In this document: positions 14,074 through 22,766 of the stretch, piece after piece
Layout: each line of letters opens with the position of its first letter
Position numbering within the stretch: the first letter of the stretch is position 1
Source: a bacterium UBP2_UBA4780
GTDB lineage: Bacteria; Edwardsbacteria; AC1; EtOH8
Reading direction: 5' to 3'
Assembly: GCA_002403115.1 (NCBI GenBank)
Contig: DHHE01000213.1
Location: 835 to 24,580, forward strand
DNA: 23,746 nt
Made by a program: the position numbers and the translations under genes
Notes under the pieces: generated by a model
What the model was told of the DNA's origin: nothing
Database searches by the model: none
What the model saw: only the letters and a program-made list of their open reading frames with translations

Positions 14074-15013
14074 GAAGGACCTGCTGGACCTGGAGTCGCT
14101 CTCGGTCGAGGAGATCACCATGCTGTTGGACACGGCCCGGAGCTTCCGTGAGGTGCTGGACCGTCCCATCAAGAAGGTTCCCATCCTCCGGGGCAAGACC
14201 ATCGTCAACATGTTCTTCGAGCCCTCCACCCGGACATCCAGCTCCTTCGACATGGCTGCCAAGAGGCTGATGGCCGACACCGTCAACATCTCGCCCAGGA
14301 CCTCGGCGGTCACCAAGGGCGAGACCCTGCTGGACACGGCCCGCAACCTGGAGGCCATGAGGATAGACCTGGTGGTCATACGCCATTCGTCCTCGGGCGC
14401 CCCCCACTTTCTGGCCAAAAGGATCAAGGCCGGGGTGGTCAACGCCGGGGACGGTCAGCACGCCCACCCCACCCAGGGCCTGCTGGACATCTTCACCATG
14501 CGGGAGAAGAGGGGGAGGATAGAGGGGCTCAAAGTCCTGATCGTGGGCGACGTCACCCACTCCCGGGTGGCCCGTTCCAACATCCACGGGCTAAAAAAGC
14601 TGGGGGCGGAGGTGGCGGTCTGCGGACCGTCCACCCTGATCCCGGTCGGCATCGAGGAGCTGGGGGCCAGGGTCTTCCACAAGATCGAGGAGGCCCTGGA
14701 ATGGGCCGACGTGGTCAACATCCTGCGCCTGCAGCTGGAACGCCAGAAGAAGGGACTGCTGCCCACCCTCCGGGAGTACTCCCGGATGTTCTGCGTCACC
14801 GAGGAGCGCCTGAAGGCGGCCAAGCCCGACGTCACCATCATGCACCCCGGTCCCATGAACCGCGGGGTGGAGATCGACCCCCGGGTGGCCGACGGGGCCA
14901 GGTCGGTGATCCTGGACCAGGTGACCAACGGGGTGGCGGTGAGGATGGCGGCCCTCTACCTGCTGTCCGGCGGGGACGCGCCGTTGTCCGAGGCCATAAG
15001 GAAGGAGGCTTGA
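14060..15013 (+). CDS. pyrB: aspartate carbamoyltransferase catalytic subunit
   Basis: Makes N-carbamoyl-L-aspartate from carbamoyl phosphate and aspartate, the committed step of pyrimidine synthesis. The 317-residue product has the carbamoyl phosphate loop MFFEPSTRTSSSFD (residues 51-64), the catalytic HAHPTQ motif (134-139), VTKGETLLDTARNL and the C-terminal MHPGPMNRGVEI. The length fits a free catalytic trimer; no pyrI regulatory gene is seen. ATG 14060 has AAGGAG inside the end of pyrR, so translation is coupled. It is followed by pyrC after 3 bases. It should be regulated by the PyrR attenuator upstream. Confidence 0.97.
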   Translation: MKWSRKDLLDLESLSVEEITMLLDTARSFREVLDRPIKKVPILRGKTIVNMFFEPSTRTSSSFDMAAKRLMADTVNISPRTSAVTKGETLLDTARNLEAMRIDLVVIRHSSSGAPHFLAKRIKAGVVNAGDGQHAHPTQGLLDIFTMREKRGRIEGLKVLIVGDVTHSRVARSNIHGLKKLGAEVAVCGPSTLIPVGIEELGARVFHKIEEALEWADVVNILRLQLERQKKGLLPTLREYSRMFCVTEERLKAAKPDVTIMHPGPMNRGVEIDPRVADGARSVILDQVTNGVAVRMAALYLLSGGDAPLSEAIRKEA

Positions 15014-15016
15014 CCG

Positions 15017-16321
15017 ATGACAAACCAGAAAGCGGAAGGCAGAAGGCCGAGCGGCAGGCTGGTCATCCGGAATTGCCGGATCATAGATCCGCTCAACAAG
15101 AGGGACGAGGCCGGGGACATCCTGATGGAGGACGGAAGGATATCGGCCCTCGGAAAAGACATAGCACCGAACGGGGCCGAGGCGGTGAAGGGCGACGGGT
15201 TGGTGGCCTGCCCCGGCTTGTGCGACATGCACGTCCACCTGCGCCAGCCTGGCCGCGAGGACGAGGAGACGGTGGAATCAGGCTCCAGAGCCGCGGCCGC
15301 CGGGGGCTTCACGGCGGTGGCCTGCATGCCCAACACCCAGCCGGTCCTGGACAACCGGGGGATGATCGAGCTCATCAGGTCCCTGGAGACGCCGCTCTGC
15401 CGGGTGCATCCGGTGGGGGCCATCAGCAAGGGGTTGGAGGGGCTGGAGCTGGCAGAGATCGGGGACATGGCCGGGGCCGGGGCGGTGGCTGTGTCCGACG
15501 ACGGGAGGCCGCTGACGGATTCCAACCTCATGCGCCGGGCGCTCGACTACTGCCGGATGTTCGGCATCCCGGTCGTCTCCCACTGCGAGGACAAGTTCCT
15601 CTCGGCCGACGGCTCCATGAACGAGGGTCCGCTGGCCACCCGGCTGGGGCTGCGGGGCATCCCCTCCGCGGCCGAGGCCTCGATGGCCTACCGCGACTGC
15701 CGGCTGGCGGCCCTGACCGGGGGGCGGGTGCACATCGCCCACGTCTCCTGCGCCGAGACGGTGGAGGTGGTGCGCCAGGCCAAGAAGCAGGGAGTGGCCG
15801 TCACCGCCGAGACATGCCCCCATTATTTCTGCCTGACCGAGGAGGCGGTCGTCGGCTACAACGAGGCGGCCCGGGTCAACCCGCCCCTGCGGACGAAGCG
15901 CGATGTCGAGGCGATCATCGGGGGGCTGAGCGACGGAACCATAGACTGCATCGCCACCGATCACGCTCCGCACTCGCTGGAGGAGAAGGAGGTCGAATTC
16001 GACGCCTCGCCCACCGGGATGATCGGCCTGGAGACGGCCCTGGGGCTGTGCTGGACGCATCTGGTGGAGAAAAAGGTCCTGACCGCCCGGCAGCTGGTGG
16101 AGAAGATGTCGGTCAACCCGAGAAGGATACTGAACCTGGCCGGCGGGTCTTTGGAAGTCGGAAAAGAATCCGACCTGACCCTATTCGACCCCAACGCCGA
16201 ATGGACGGTGGACCCCGAGAAATTCAAATCCCTGAGCCGCAACACGCCGTTCGCCGGGTGGAAGCTCAAGGGCCGGGCGGCGATGACGGTGGTCGGCGGT
16301 CTGGTGGTCAAAGTCGACTGA
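15017..16321 (+). CDS. pyrC: dihydroorotase, type I
   Basis: Closes carbamoyl-aspartate to dihydroorotate. The 434-residue amidohydrolase has the zinc pair DMHVHLRQPG (His72, His74), the type I acidic ligand in SDDGRPL (Asp161 or Asp162, replacing a carbamylated Lys), SHCED (His189), HIAHVS (His242) and CIATDHAPH (Asp315). Length and the bridging Asp place it in the type I class that often partners PyrB. ATG 15017 has GGAGG in the last codons of pyrB. The remaining pathway genes (carAB, pyrD, pyrE, pyrF) are not next to it; an inverted-repeat element follows immediately. Confidence 0.97.
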   Translation: MTNQKAEGRRPSGRLVIRNCRIIDPLNKRDEAGDILMEDGRISALGKDIAPNGAEAVKGDGLVACPGLCDMHVHLRQPGREDEETVESGSRAAAAGGFTAVACMPNTQPVLDNRGMIELIRSLETPLCRVHPVGAISKGLEGLELAEIGDMAGAGAVAVSDDGRPLTDSNLMRRALDYCRMFGIPVVSHCEDKFLSADGSMNEGPLATRLGLRGIPSAAEASMAYRDCRLAALTGGRVHIAHVSCAETVEVVRQAKKQGVAVTAETCPHYFCLTEEAVVGYNEAARVNPPLRTKRDVEAIIGGLSDGTIDCIATDHAPHSLEEKEVEFDASPTGMIGLETALGLCWTHLVEKKVLTARQLVEKMSVNPRRILNLAGGSLEVGKESDLTLFDPNAEWTVDPEKFKSLSRNTPFAGWKLKGRAAMTVVGGLVVKVD

Positions 16322-16323
16322 CA

Positions 16324-16420
16324 TACTAAGTCCCCTCTAGAAAGAGGGGTCAGGATTGTGTCCGTTCGATGTAAAAGTGATCACACACCCCTCGTTCCCC
16401 TCTCAAGAGGGGACTAAGTA
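16324..16420. mobile_element. MITE-like palindromic element between pyrC and the SPFH gene
   Basis: Fifteen-base terminal inverted repeats TACTAAGTCCCCTCT (16324-16338) and AGAGGGGACTAAGTA (16406-16420) differ at one position. Each end also folds on itself: CCCCTCT / AGAGGGG at 16332-16349 and again at 16397-16412. The ~97-base unit has no coding frame of note. It lies 3 bases after the pyrC stop and 28 bases before the next start. It resembles a non-autonomous palindromic repeat; it might also act as a terminator. No target-site duplication was found. Confidence 0.6.
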
Positions 16421-16448
16421 AAACTAGTATTATTATGGAGGAAACGCC

Positions 16449-17336
16449 ATGCTGTTCATACTCTCCCTGATCATCGCCGGGCTGGCCATCTTCTACTGGC
16501 TGGGGGCGAACACCAAGGTCAAGCAGTACAACGAATCCTTCAAGGGCGGCCGGTCGGCGTCGGGGGCGGTGGCCGTGGTCTTCGGGCTGATAGTACTGCT
16601 CCGGTTCTTCACCGTCATACCGGCCGGGCACGTGGGCGTGGTGGACTTCTTCGGACGGGTGTCGCCCACCACTCTCAAGGCCGGCATCAACTTCCGCAAT
16701 CCGCTGGCCAGGATCATCAAGTTCTCCATCAAGACCCAGCAGGTGTACGAGGTGATGGACGTGCCCTCCAAGGAGGGGCTGACGGTCAAGCTGGACGCCA
16801 GCATCCTGTTCCACCTGGACCCGGAAAAGGCGGCCCAGATCTACAAGACGGTCGGAGCCAACTATGTGGAGATCCTGCTGGAGCCCCAGTTCCGGTCGGT
16901 GTGCCGGGGAGTGACCGCGGGCTTCGAGGCCAAGGCCCTCTACACCTCGCAGCGCGAGGAGCTGGCCCACCTGATCACGGTGGACCTGGCCAAGCTGGTG
17001 GCCGAGCGGGGGGTGATCGTGGAGACGGCGCCCCTGCGCAAGATAGAGCTGCCCCGCAAGGTGACCGACGCCATCGAGGACAAGCTCAAGGCCGAGCAGG
17101 AGAGCCAGCGGATGGAGTTCATTTTGACCAAGGAGAAGCAGGAGGCGGAGCGCAAGCGGATCGAGGCCCGGGGCATCTCGGACTTCCAGAACATCGTGGC
17201 CCAGGGCATCTCCCAAAATCTTTTAAGGTGGAAGGGGATCGAGGCCACCGAGAAACTGGCCCAGTCCCAGAACGCCAAGGTGGTCATCATCGGCGCCGGC
17301 CAGGACGGCCTGCCGATAATACTGGACACCAAGTAG
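16449..17336 (+). CDS. prohibitin-family SPFH/Band 7 membrane protein
   Basis: A membrane-anchored scaffold of the SPFH (stomatin, prohibitin, flotillin, HflK/C) family. Members form large rings and often modulate FtsH-type proteases or lipid domains. The 295-residue product has an N-terminal hydrophobic helix (about 1-20), a second hydrophobic stretch (about 38-60), the Band 7 domain from VIPAGHVGVVDFFGRV to about residue 200, and a charged helical, probably coiled-coil region rich in Glu, Lys and Arg (about 200-245). GGAGGA lies 7 bases before ATG. Two N-terminal hydrophobic segments before the Band 7 domain are more than the single anchor of classic prohibitin. No protease gene is adjacent, and the promoter is unclear. 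Confidence 0.9.
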   Translation: MLFILSLIIAGLAIFYWLGANTKVKQYNESFKGGRSASGAVAVVFGLIVLLRFFTVIPAGHVGVVDFFGRVSPTTLKAGINFRNPLARIIKFSIKTQQVYEVMDVPSKEGLTVKLDASILFHLDPEKAAQIYKTVGANYVEILLEPQFRSVCRGVTAGFEAKALYTSQREELAHLITVDLAKLVAERGVIVETAPLRKIELPRKVTDAIEDKLKAEQESQRMEFILTKEKQEAERKRIEARGISDFQNIVAQGISQNLLRWKGIEATEKLAQSQNAKVVIIGAGQDGLPIILDTK

Positions 17337-17528
17337 GCTCCTAACGGGCGGCTGATCCAAGCTGATAACGGAAGATCCGCCGAAGACCGGCCGAACCCTT
17401 CGCCGGCTGGAGCCTGATTTACCTGTTGAATACGGATGGTAGTTTTTGGTAACATTACCCTTTGGGCCGGAGGGCGCCAACCCCCGGCCGGCAACCGCAA
17501 ACCATAGAATCTCAAGAAAAGGGCGCTT
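17337..17528 (+). other. hppA upstream region: weak promoter and GC-rich hairpins
   Basis: Holds a candidate promoter TTGAAT (17426-17431) and TAACAT (17450-17455), 18-base spacer, and a hairpin GGCCGG / CCGGCC (17465-17470 with 17484-17489) with inner GGG / CCC pairs. Upstream, GGCGG (17348-17352) can pair with CCGCC (about 17374-17378). I looked for a fluoride riboswitch because ion-linked genes can carry one, but the conserved core was not seen. Confidence 0.4.
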
Positions 17529-19613
<2,085 letters not shown>

Positions 19614-19670
19614 GCGCGCCTTTCCCGCGGGACAAACAGGAAGATATCGACCGGCGGCACTTGTCCATAA

Positions 19671-19702
19671 AGGCCGCCCTGGGGCGCAGCCCAGGGCGGC
19701 CT
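19671..19702 (+). terminator. strong GC hairpin downstream of hppA
   Basis: A perfect 13-bp stem AGGCCGCCCTGGG / CCCAGGGCGGCCT (19671-19683 with 19690-19702) has a 6-base loop and no T run. It lies 57 bases after the hppA stop and before a new promoter. Likely a terminator or 3'-end stabiliser. Confidence 0.6.
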
Positions 19703-19750
19703 GCGCTCTAAACCGGACATCGGTTCACGGGGAACGACGCGGGCTTTTCG

Positions 19751-19779
19751 TTGCATAAAGGCGGTGAATCTGATAAAAT
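19751..19779 (+). promoter_or_regulatory. extended -10 promoter before the small membrane protein gene
   Basis: TGATAAAAT (19771-19779) is an extended -10 box; -10 TAAAAT misses consensus at one base. TTGCAT (19751-19756) is a weak -35 at 17 bases. It would drive the genes at 19834 and possibly 20087. Confidence 0.6.
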
Positions 19780-19833
19780 AATCAAAGTGAATGATCCCTT
19801 AGCCAGTCTTTCCGCATTAATGATTGGGAGCGC

Positions 19834-20064
19834 ATGATCGACCAAGTGGAGAGAAAAAAGCGCCTGGTACGCTGGTGGATAGGTACCGGATCCAGCGCCA
19901 TCGTGCTTGCCTTCGGGGGATATCTCCTCGTCATGAGGTACCTGCTCGACCACAATCCGCTTCGGGAAAAATACTGGCTGATCACCGGGCTGGTGCTGGG
20001 CTTCGGGGCGCTGCGGCTGGGAGGGCAGCTGCTGAGGAGGAAGTACCTGTTCGATGAGGATTAA
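19834..20064 (+). CDS. small two-span membrane protein of unknown function
   Basis: The 76-residue product is not recognised. It has a basic N-terminus (VERKKRLVR), a hydrophobic span at about 14-36, a charged loop (DHNPLREK), a second span at about 47-64 and a basic end with an acidic tip (LLRRKYLFDED). By the positive-inside rule both termini should be cytoplasmic. ATG 19834 has GGGAG 4 bases upstream. It lies behind its own promoter and 22 bases before the next gene, so the two may be co-transcribed. Codon use and GC resemble the rest of the window, unlike the following gene. Confidence 0.7.
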   Translation: MIDQVERKKRLVRWWIGTGSSAIVLAFGGYLLVMRYLLDHNPLREKYWLITGLVLGFGALRLGGQLLRRKYLFDED

Positions 20065-20086
20065 AAAGCAGGTAAAAGGAGATACT

Positions 20087-20833
20087 ATGAAACTGTCACA
20101 TTCCGTATCACTGGTTTCAATCTTTTTGTTGTTCAGCCCAGCCTCTTTTACCCAGCAAAAAACTCTAAAAAAAGAGGAGCTATACATTGGGGTTAAAGCA
20201 ATAATCGTTCTTGGTGTCGAGGACCTGGTCAACGCTAGCATTGAGGCAAACCGAACGACGAGATTGAAACACATGAATGAAACATACAGCAGAGGTGACG
20301 GCTTTCGTGTCACCGTCTCATCGCAGGCTCAGCTGGCAGATGCCATCAATAACGAATGTCGGCAGTTGGTGAAGAACACAACTTTCACCGATGAAAAGGA
20401 ACGGATCTATGTTATGGCATTTGCCGACAGCATGATACAGGCTTCGCTTGCCGGATTGTCATTCGCCAAGGTGATAACAAAAAAACAATCGGATTCCGTT
20501 AGAACGATAATGCAGGAAGAACGCGCCATCTCAGGGGCCAAGAGAATAGAAGGTGACACAAGGCCACAAGTATCGCCCAAAGAGCTTGTCAAGGAGCTAT
20601 CCGAGAGGCTGCAAGCTGACGGTATCTTGAACTGTTCGTTTCAATACGGCAAGAACAAAAACGGCAAGGACGTTATTTATCTAACGGCAAGGATAGTGGA
20701 TGCCAATGCGCAAATGTTATGGCAAAACATTGTTGAAGTGAATACGATAGTTTTGCGTGATAAACCCAAAGATGTATTCGTGCATAATAAAATACAAAAA
20801 GCCGTTGTGAAGGTGTTCAAGCCCCTGAAATAA
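20087..20833 (+). CDS. secreted AT-rich protein of unknown function
   Basis: The 248-residue product is not firmly recognised. It starts with a Sec-type signal peptide (MKLSHSVSLVSIFLLFSPAS), with cleavage likely after about residue 20-23, and no lipobox. Near the C-terminus the pattern ADGILNCSFQYGKNKNGK, then VIYLTARIVDANAQMLWQN recalls LpoB/FlgO/CsgG-type periplasmic domains, where a beta-strand and an arLvDa..g.vlW motif recur; this is a weak resemblance. ATG 20087 is fixed by AAAGGAG 5 bases upstream; an earlier in-frame ATG at 20054 overlaps the previous gene. Base composition is much lower in GC than the neighbours: two sampled 60-base lines have 22 and 29 G+C. This suggests recent gain or weak selection on codon use. 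Confidence 0.75.
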   Translation: MKLSHSVSLVSIFLLFSPASFTQQKTLKKEELYIGVKAIIVLGVEDLVNASIEANRTTRLKHMNETYSRGDGFRVTVSSQAQLADAINNECRQLVKNTTFTDEKERIYVMAFADSMIQASLAGLSFAKVITKKQSDSVRTIMQEERAISGAKRIEGDTRPQVSPKELVKELSERLQADGILNCSFQYGKNKNGKDVIYLTARIVDANAQMLWQNIVEVNTIVLRDKPKDVFVHNKIQKAVVKVFKPLK

Positions 20834-20879
20834 ACAATATGTTACAAAGTCAAGTCGGCAATATACAGTGGCCTATCCC

Positions 20880-21488
20880 GTGTTAAAATCTGTCTTTTTG
20901 TTGACATGCGTCGGATTATGTGTTTCTTGTTATCCGGCCAGTTTCAAGGCGGTCGACCAGAAGAACGTCCGCACCCAGCTGCACGTCCCCAAGGACGTGC
21001 CGTTCGCCGCCTTCGACAGCAATCCGAAGGAGGCCGGGTGGTTCGGGCGCGAGGGTCTGCGCATCCACGGGGTCCTGCAGTTCAGCGAGGAGCAGTTTCG
21101 CGTTTATCTAGCCAAGCTCGACGATCCAAAAATCTGGAAGCCGGTAAAATTCCATCACTACTCGCCCAGCATCGCCCAGAGCCATACGGACTCGGCCTTC
21201 AAATGGCTGTCCCTGCCCCTCCACCCCTGGGCCGAGGGATACCTCAGGCACTGGGAGTTTCTGCCGCGGGTCAAGTCGATCGGAAACGGCCGTTACTACT
21301 GCGCGGTGCTGATGGGAGAGATGGGCGAGGGATCGCCGGACGGCAGGGGAGGGCGCCATCCCAAATGGAGCTGGCGCATGAGGCACTGCTCGGAGATCGG
21401 CCCCAAGGAACACCCGGTGATAACCACCTTCGGGGCGCTTGACCTGGACGCAATGAAGTTGTATGTTTATATAGGGTTTTCGGGGTGA
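20880..21488 (+). CDS. probable lipoprotein of unknown function
   Basis: The product is not recognised. From GTG 20880 it has 202 residues; GTG 20868 would add four. The N-terminus MLKSVFLLTCVGLCVSC looks like a short lipoprotein signal with a plausible, imperfect lipobox ending at Cys17. No Shine-Dalgarno is seen, so the start is uncertain. The mature part has aromatic-rich stretches (FHHYSPSIAQSHTDSAFKW, WAEGYLRHWEF) and ends with a beta-rich region (LDLDAMKLYVYIGFSG), perhaps an envelope beta-domain. The first ~60 bases are AT-rich like the gene upstream and the rest is GC-rich, so the composition boundary falls inside this gene. No catalytic motif is seen. Confidence 0.7.
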   Translation: MLKSVFLLTCVGLCVSCYPASFKAVDQKNVRTQLHVPKDVPFAAFDSNPKEAGWFGREGLRIHGVLQFSEEQFRVYLAKLDDPKIWKPVKFHHYSPSIAQSHTDSAFKWLSLPLHPWAEGYLRHWEFLPRVKSIGNGRYYCAVLMGEMGEGSPDGRGGRHPKWSWRMRHCSEIGPKEHPVITTFGALDLDAMKLYVYIGFSG

Positions 21489-21491
21489 ACT

Positions 21492-21572
21492 GGCCGTCTC
21501 GATAATCCCGCCGGTTGTCGAGTTGACCCGCTTTATTGGGTCGTATCGAGACACGGCGGGCACTCGACGGCC
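21492..21572. repeat. interleaved palindromic element before the YchF-like gene
   Basis: Several exact pairs are interleaved in ~80 bases. Outer: GGCCGTC / GACGGCC (21492-21498 with 21566-21572). Then GTCTCGATA / TATCGAGAC (21496-21504 with 21544-21552), CCCGCCG / CGGCGGG (21507-21513 with 21554-21560), GTCGAGT / ACTCGAC (21517-21523 with 21562-21568) and GACCC / GGGTC (21525-21529 with 21538-21542). Not all can form at once, so alternative folds or an inverted-repeat mobile remnant are possible. It starts 4 bases after the lipoprotein stop and ends 36 bases before the next gene. Confidence 0.6.
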
Positions 21573-21608
21573 GGGGCGACCGGAGATAACAAGAAAGATA
21601 TCCATACC

Positions 21609-22667
21609 ATGCAGCTAGGCATCATCGGCCTGCCCCAGTCCGGCAAGACCACCATCTTCAACGCCCTGACCAAGTCCGCGGCCAAGGTCGGCGACTTCTC
21701 GTCCGGGCCGGCGGTCCACATCGGGGTGGTCAAGGTGCCCGACCCGAGGCTGGACTTCCTCACCGAGATGTACAACCCCAAGAAGAAGGTCCCGGCCACG
21801 ATCACCTACGTCGACATCGGGGGCATGGCCAGGGGCGCCTCGTCCTCGGGCGGGCTGGGGGCCGAGTTCCTGACCCAGATGCACAAGGTGGAGGCGGCCA
21901 TCCTGGTGCTCCGCGACTTCGACAGCGCGGCCGGGCCGGCTTCGCCGGCCGACGACTACCAGACCGTCTTCACCGAGCTGATCCTGTCCGACCTGGCCAT
22001 GATCGAGCGGCGGATCGAAAGGGTGAAGGTCGACCAGAGGAAGAACAAGCGGCCCGATCTGGAGAGGGAGCTGCAGGTGTTGGAGAAATGCCGGCAGCAG
22101 CTGGAGGCCGAGCGTCCGGTGAGGACGCTGGGCCTGGCCGCGGACGAGTCCAGGCGGCTGCGCAGCTTTCAGCTGCTGACCGAAAAACCGCTGATGCTGG
22201 TGCTGAACCACGCCGAGGCGGCCGACTGCCGGCCGCGGACCCGGGAACTGGCGGAGCTCACCGGCGGAGACCCCTTCACCCTTTGCGGGCCGATCGAGAT
22301 GGACATCGCCCAGATGCCGGACGACGAGGCCAAGGGCTTCCTGGAGGAGCTCAAGATAGACGAGCCGGCCCTGTTCCGGATGATCCGGCAGTCGTACCGG
22401 ATGCTGGGCAAGATCTGCTTCTTCACCGTGGGCGAGGACGAGTGCCGGGCCTGGACCATCACCGACGGCACCAAGGCGCCGCAGGCGGCCGGCACCATCC
22501 ATTCCGACATGGAGCGCGGGTTCATAAGGGCCGAGGTGGTGCACTACGGCCACCTGGCGGCGGCCGGTTCCTTCGCCAAAGCCCGGGAGCAGGGCCACGT
22601 CCGCTTGGAGGGCAAGGAATACGAGGTGAAGGACGGGGACGTCATCAACGTCAAGTTCAACGTCTGA
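21609..22667 (+). CDS. YchF/OLA1-family P-loop NTPase, divergent
   Basis: A cytoplasmic Obg-related NTPase; characterised YchF/OLA1 proteins prefer ATP and bind ribosomes. The 352-residue product has a P-loop GLPQSGKT (residues 7-14; the usual form is GLPNVGKS), the switch-like DIGGMARGASSSGGLGAEFL (69-88; usual DIAGLVKGAS), and the NxxE motif NHAE (200-203) that replaces the GTP-specific NKxD. A helical coiled-coil region (about 120-175) and a C-terminal TGS domain follow (FFTVGEDECRAWTITDG region). The divergence suggests a paralog subfamily of YchF rather than the universal copy. ATG follows a weak AGAAAGA site. Confidence 0.88.
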   Translation: MQLGIIGLPQSGKTTIFNALTKSAAKVGDFSSGPAVHIGVVKVPDPRLDFLTEMYNPKKKVPATITYVDIGGMARGASSSGGLGAEFLTQMHKVEAAILVLRDFDSAAGPASPADDYQTVFTELILSDLAMIERRIERVKVDQRKNKRPDLERELQVLEKCRQQLEAERPVRTLGLAADESRRLRSFQLLTEKPLMLVLNHAEAADCRPRTRELAELTGGDPFTLCGPIEMDIAQMPDDEAKGFLEELKIDEPALFRMIRQSYRMLGKICFFTVGEDECRAWTITDGTKAPQAAGTIHSDMERGFIRAEVVHYGHLAAAGSFAKAREQGHVRLEGKEYEVKDGDVINVKFNV

Positions 22668-22672
22668 GCCTA

Positions 22673-22720
22673 CCTTCGTCATCCTGAGCGCGGCTTCCCT
22701 GTTTGGCTTCCGAAGGATCC
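22673..22720. repeat. GTCATCCTGAGC-type short intergenic repeat
   Basis: CTTCGTCATCCTGAGCGCGG starts at 22674 and is followed by GCTTCCGAAGGATCC, with CCTTCG (22673-22678) complementary to CGAAGG (22711-22716). From memory, GTCATCCTGAGCG...GAAGGATC is a common dispersed intergenic sequence in many bacteria; this could not be checked here. No gene in the 99-base gap. Confidence 0.5.
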
Positions 22721-22766
22721 GAACATGAAACATTGAAACCCGATCGTCAAGCGAGAGATCATTGCC

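Noticed and set aside
14701..16329. 542-codon plus-strand frame across the pyrB-pyrC junction
   Set aside because: Out-of-frame shadow of two genes with complete catalytic motifs; product is Arg/Gly/Pro-rich and featureless.
17337..17528. Fluoride riboswitch before hppA
   Set aside because: The short conserved crcB-motif core was not found; only GC-rich hairpins are present.
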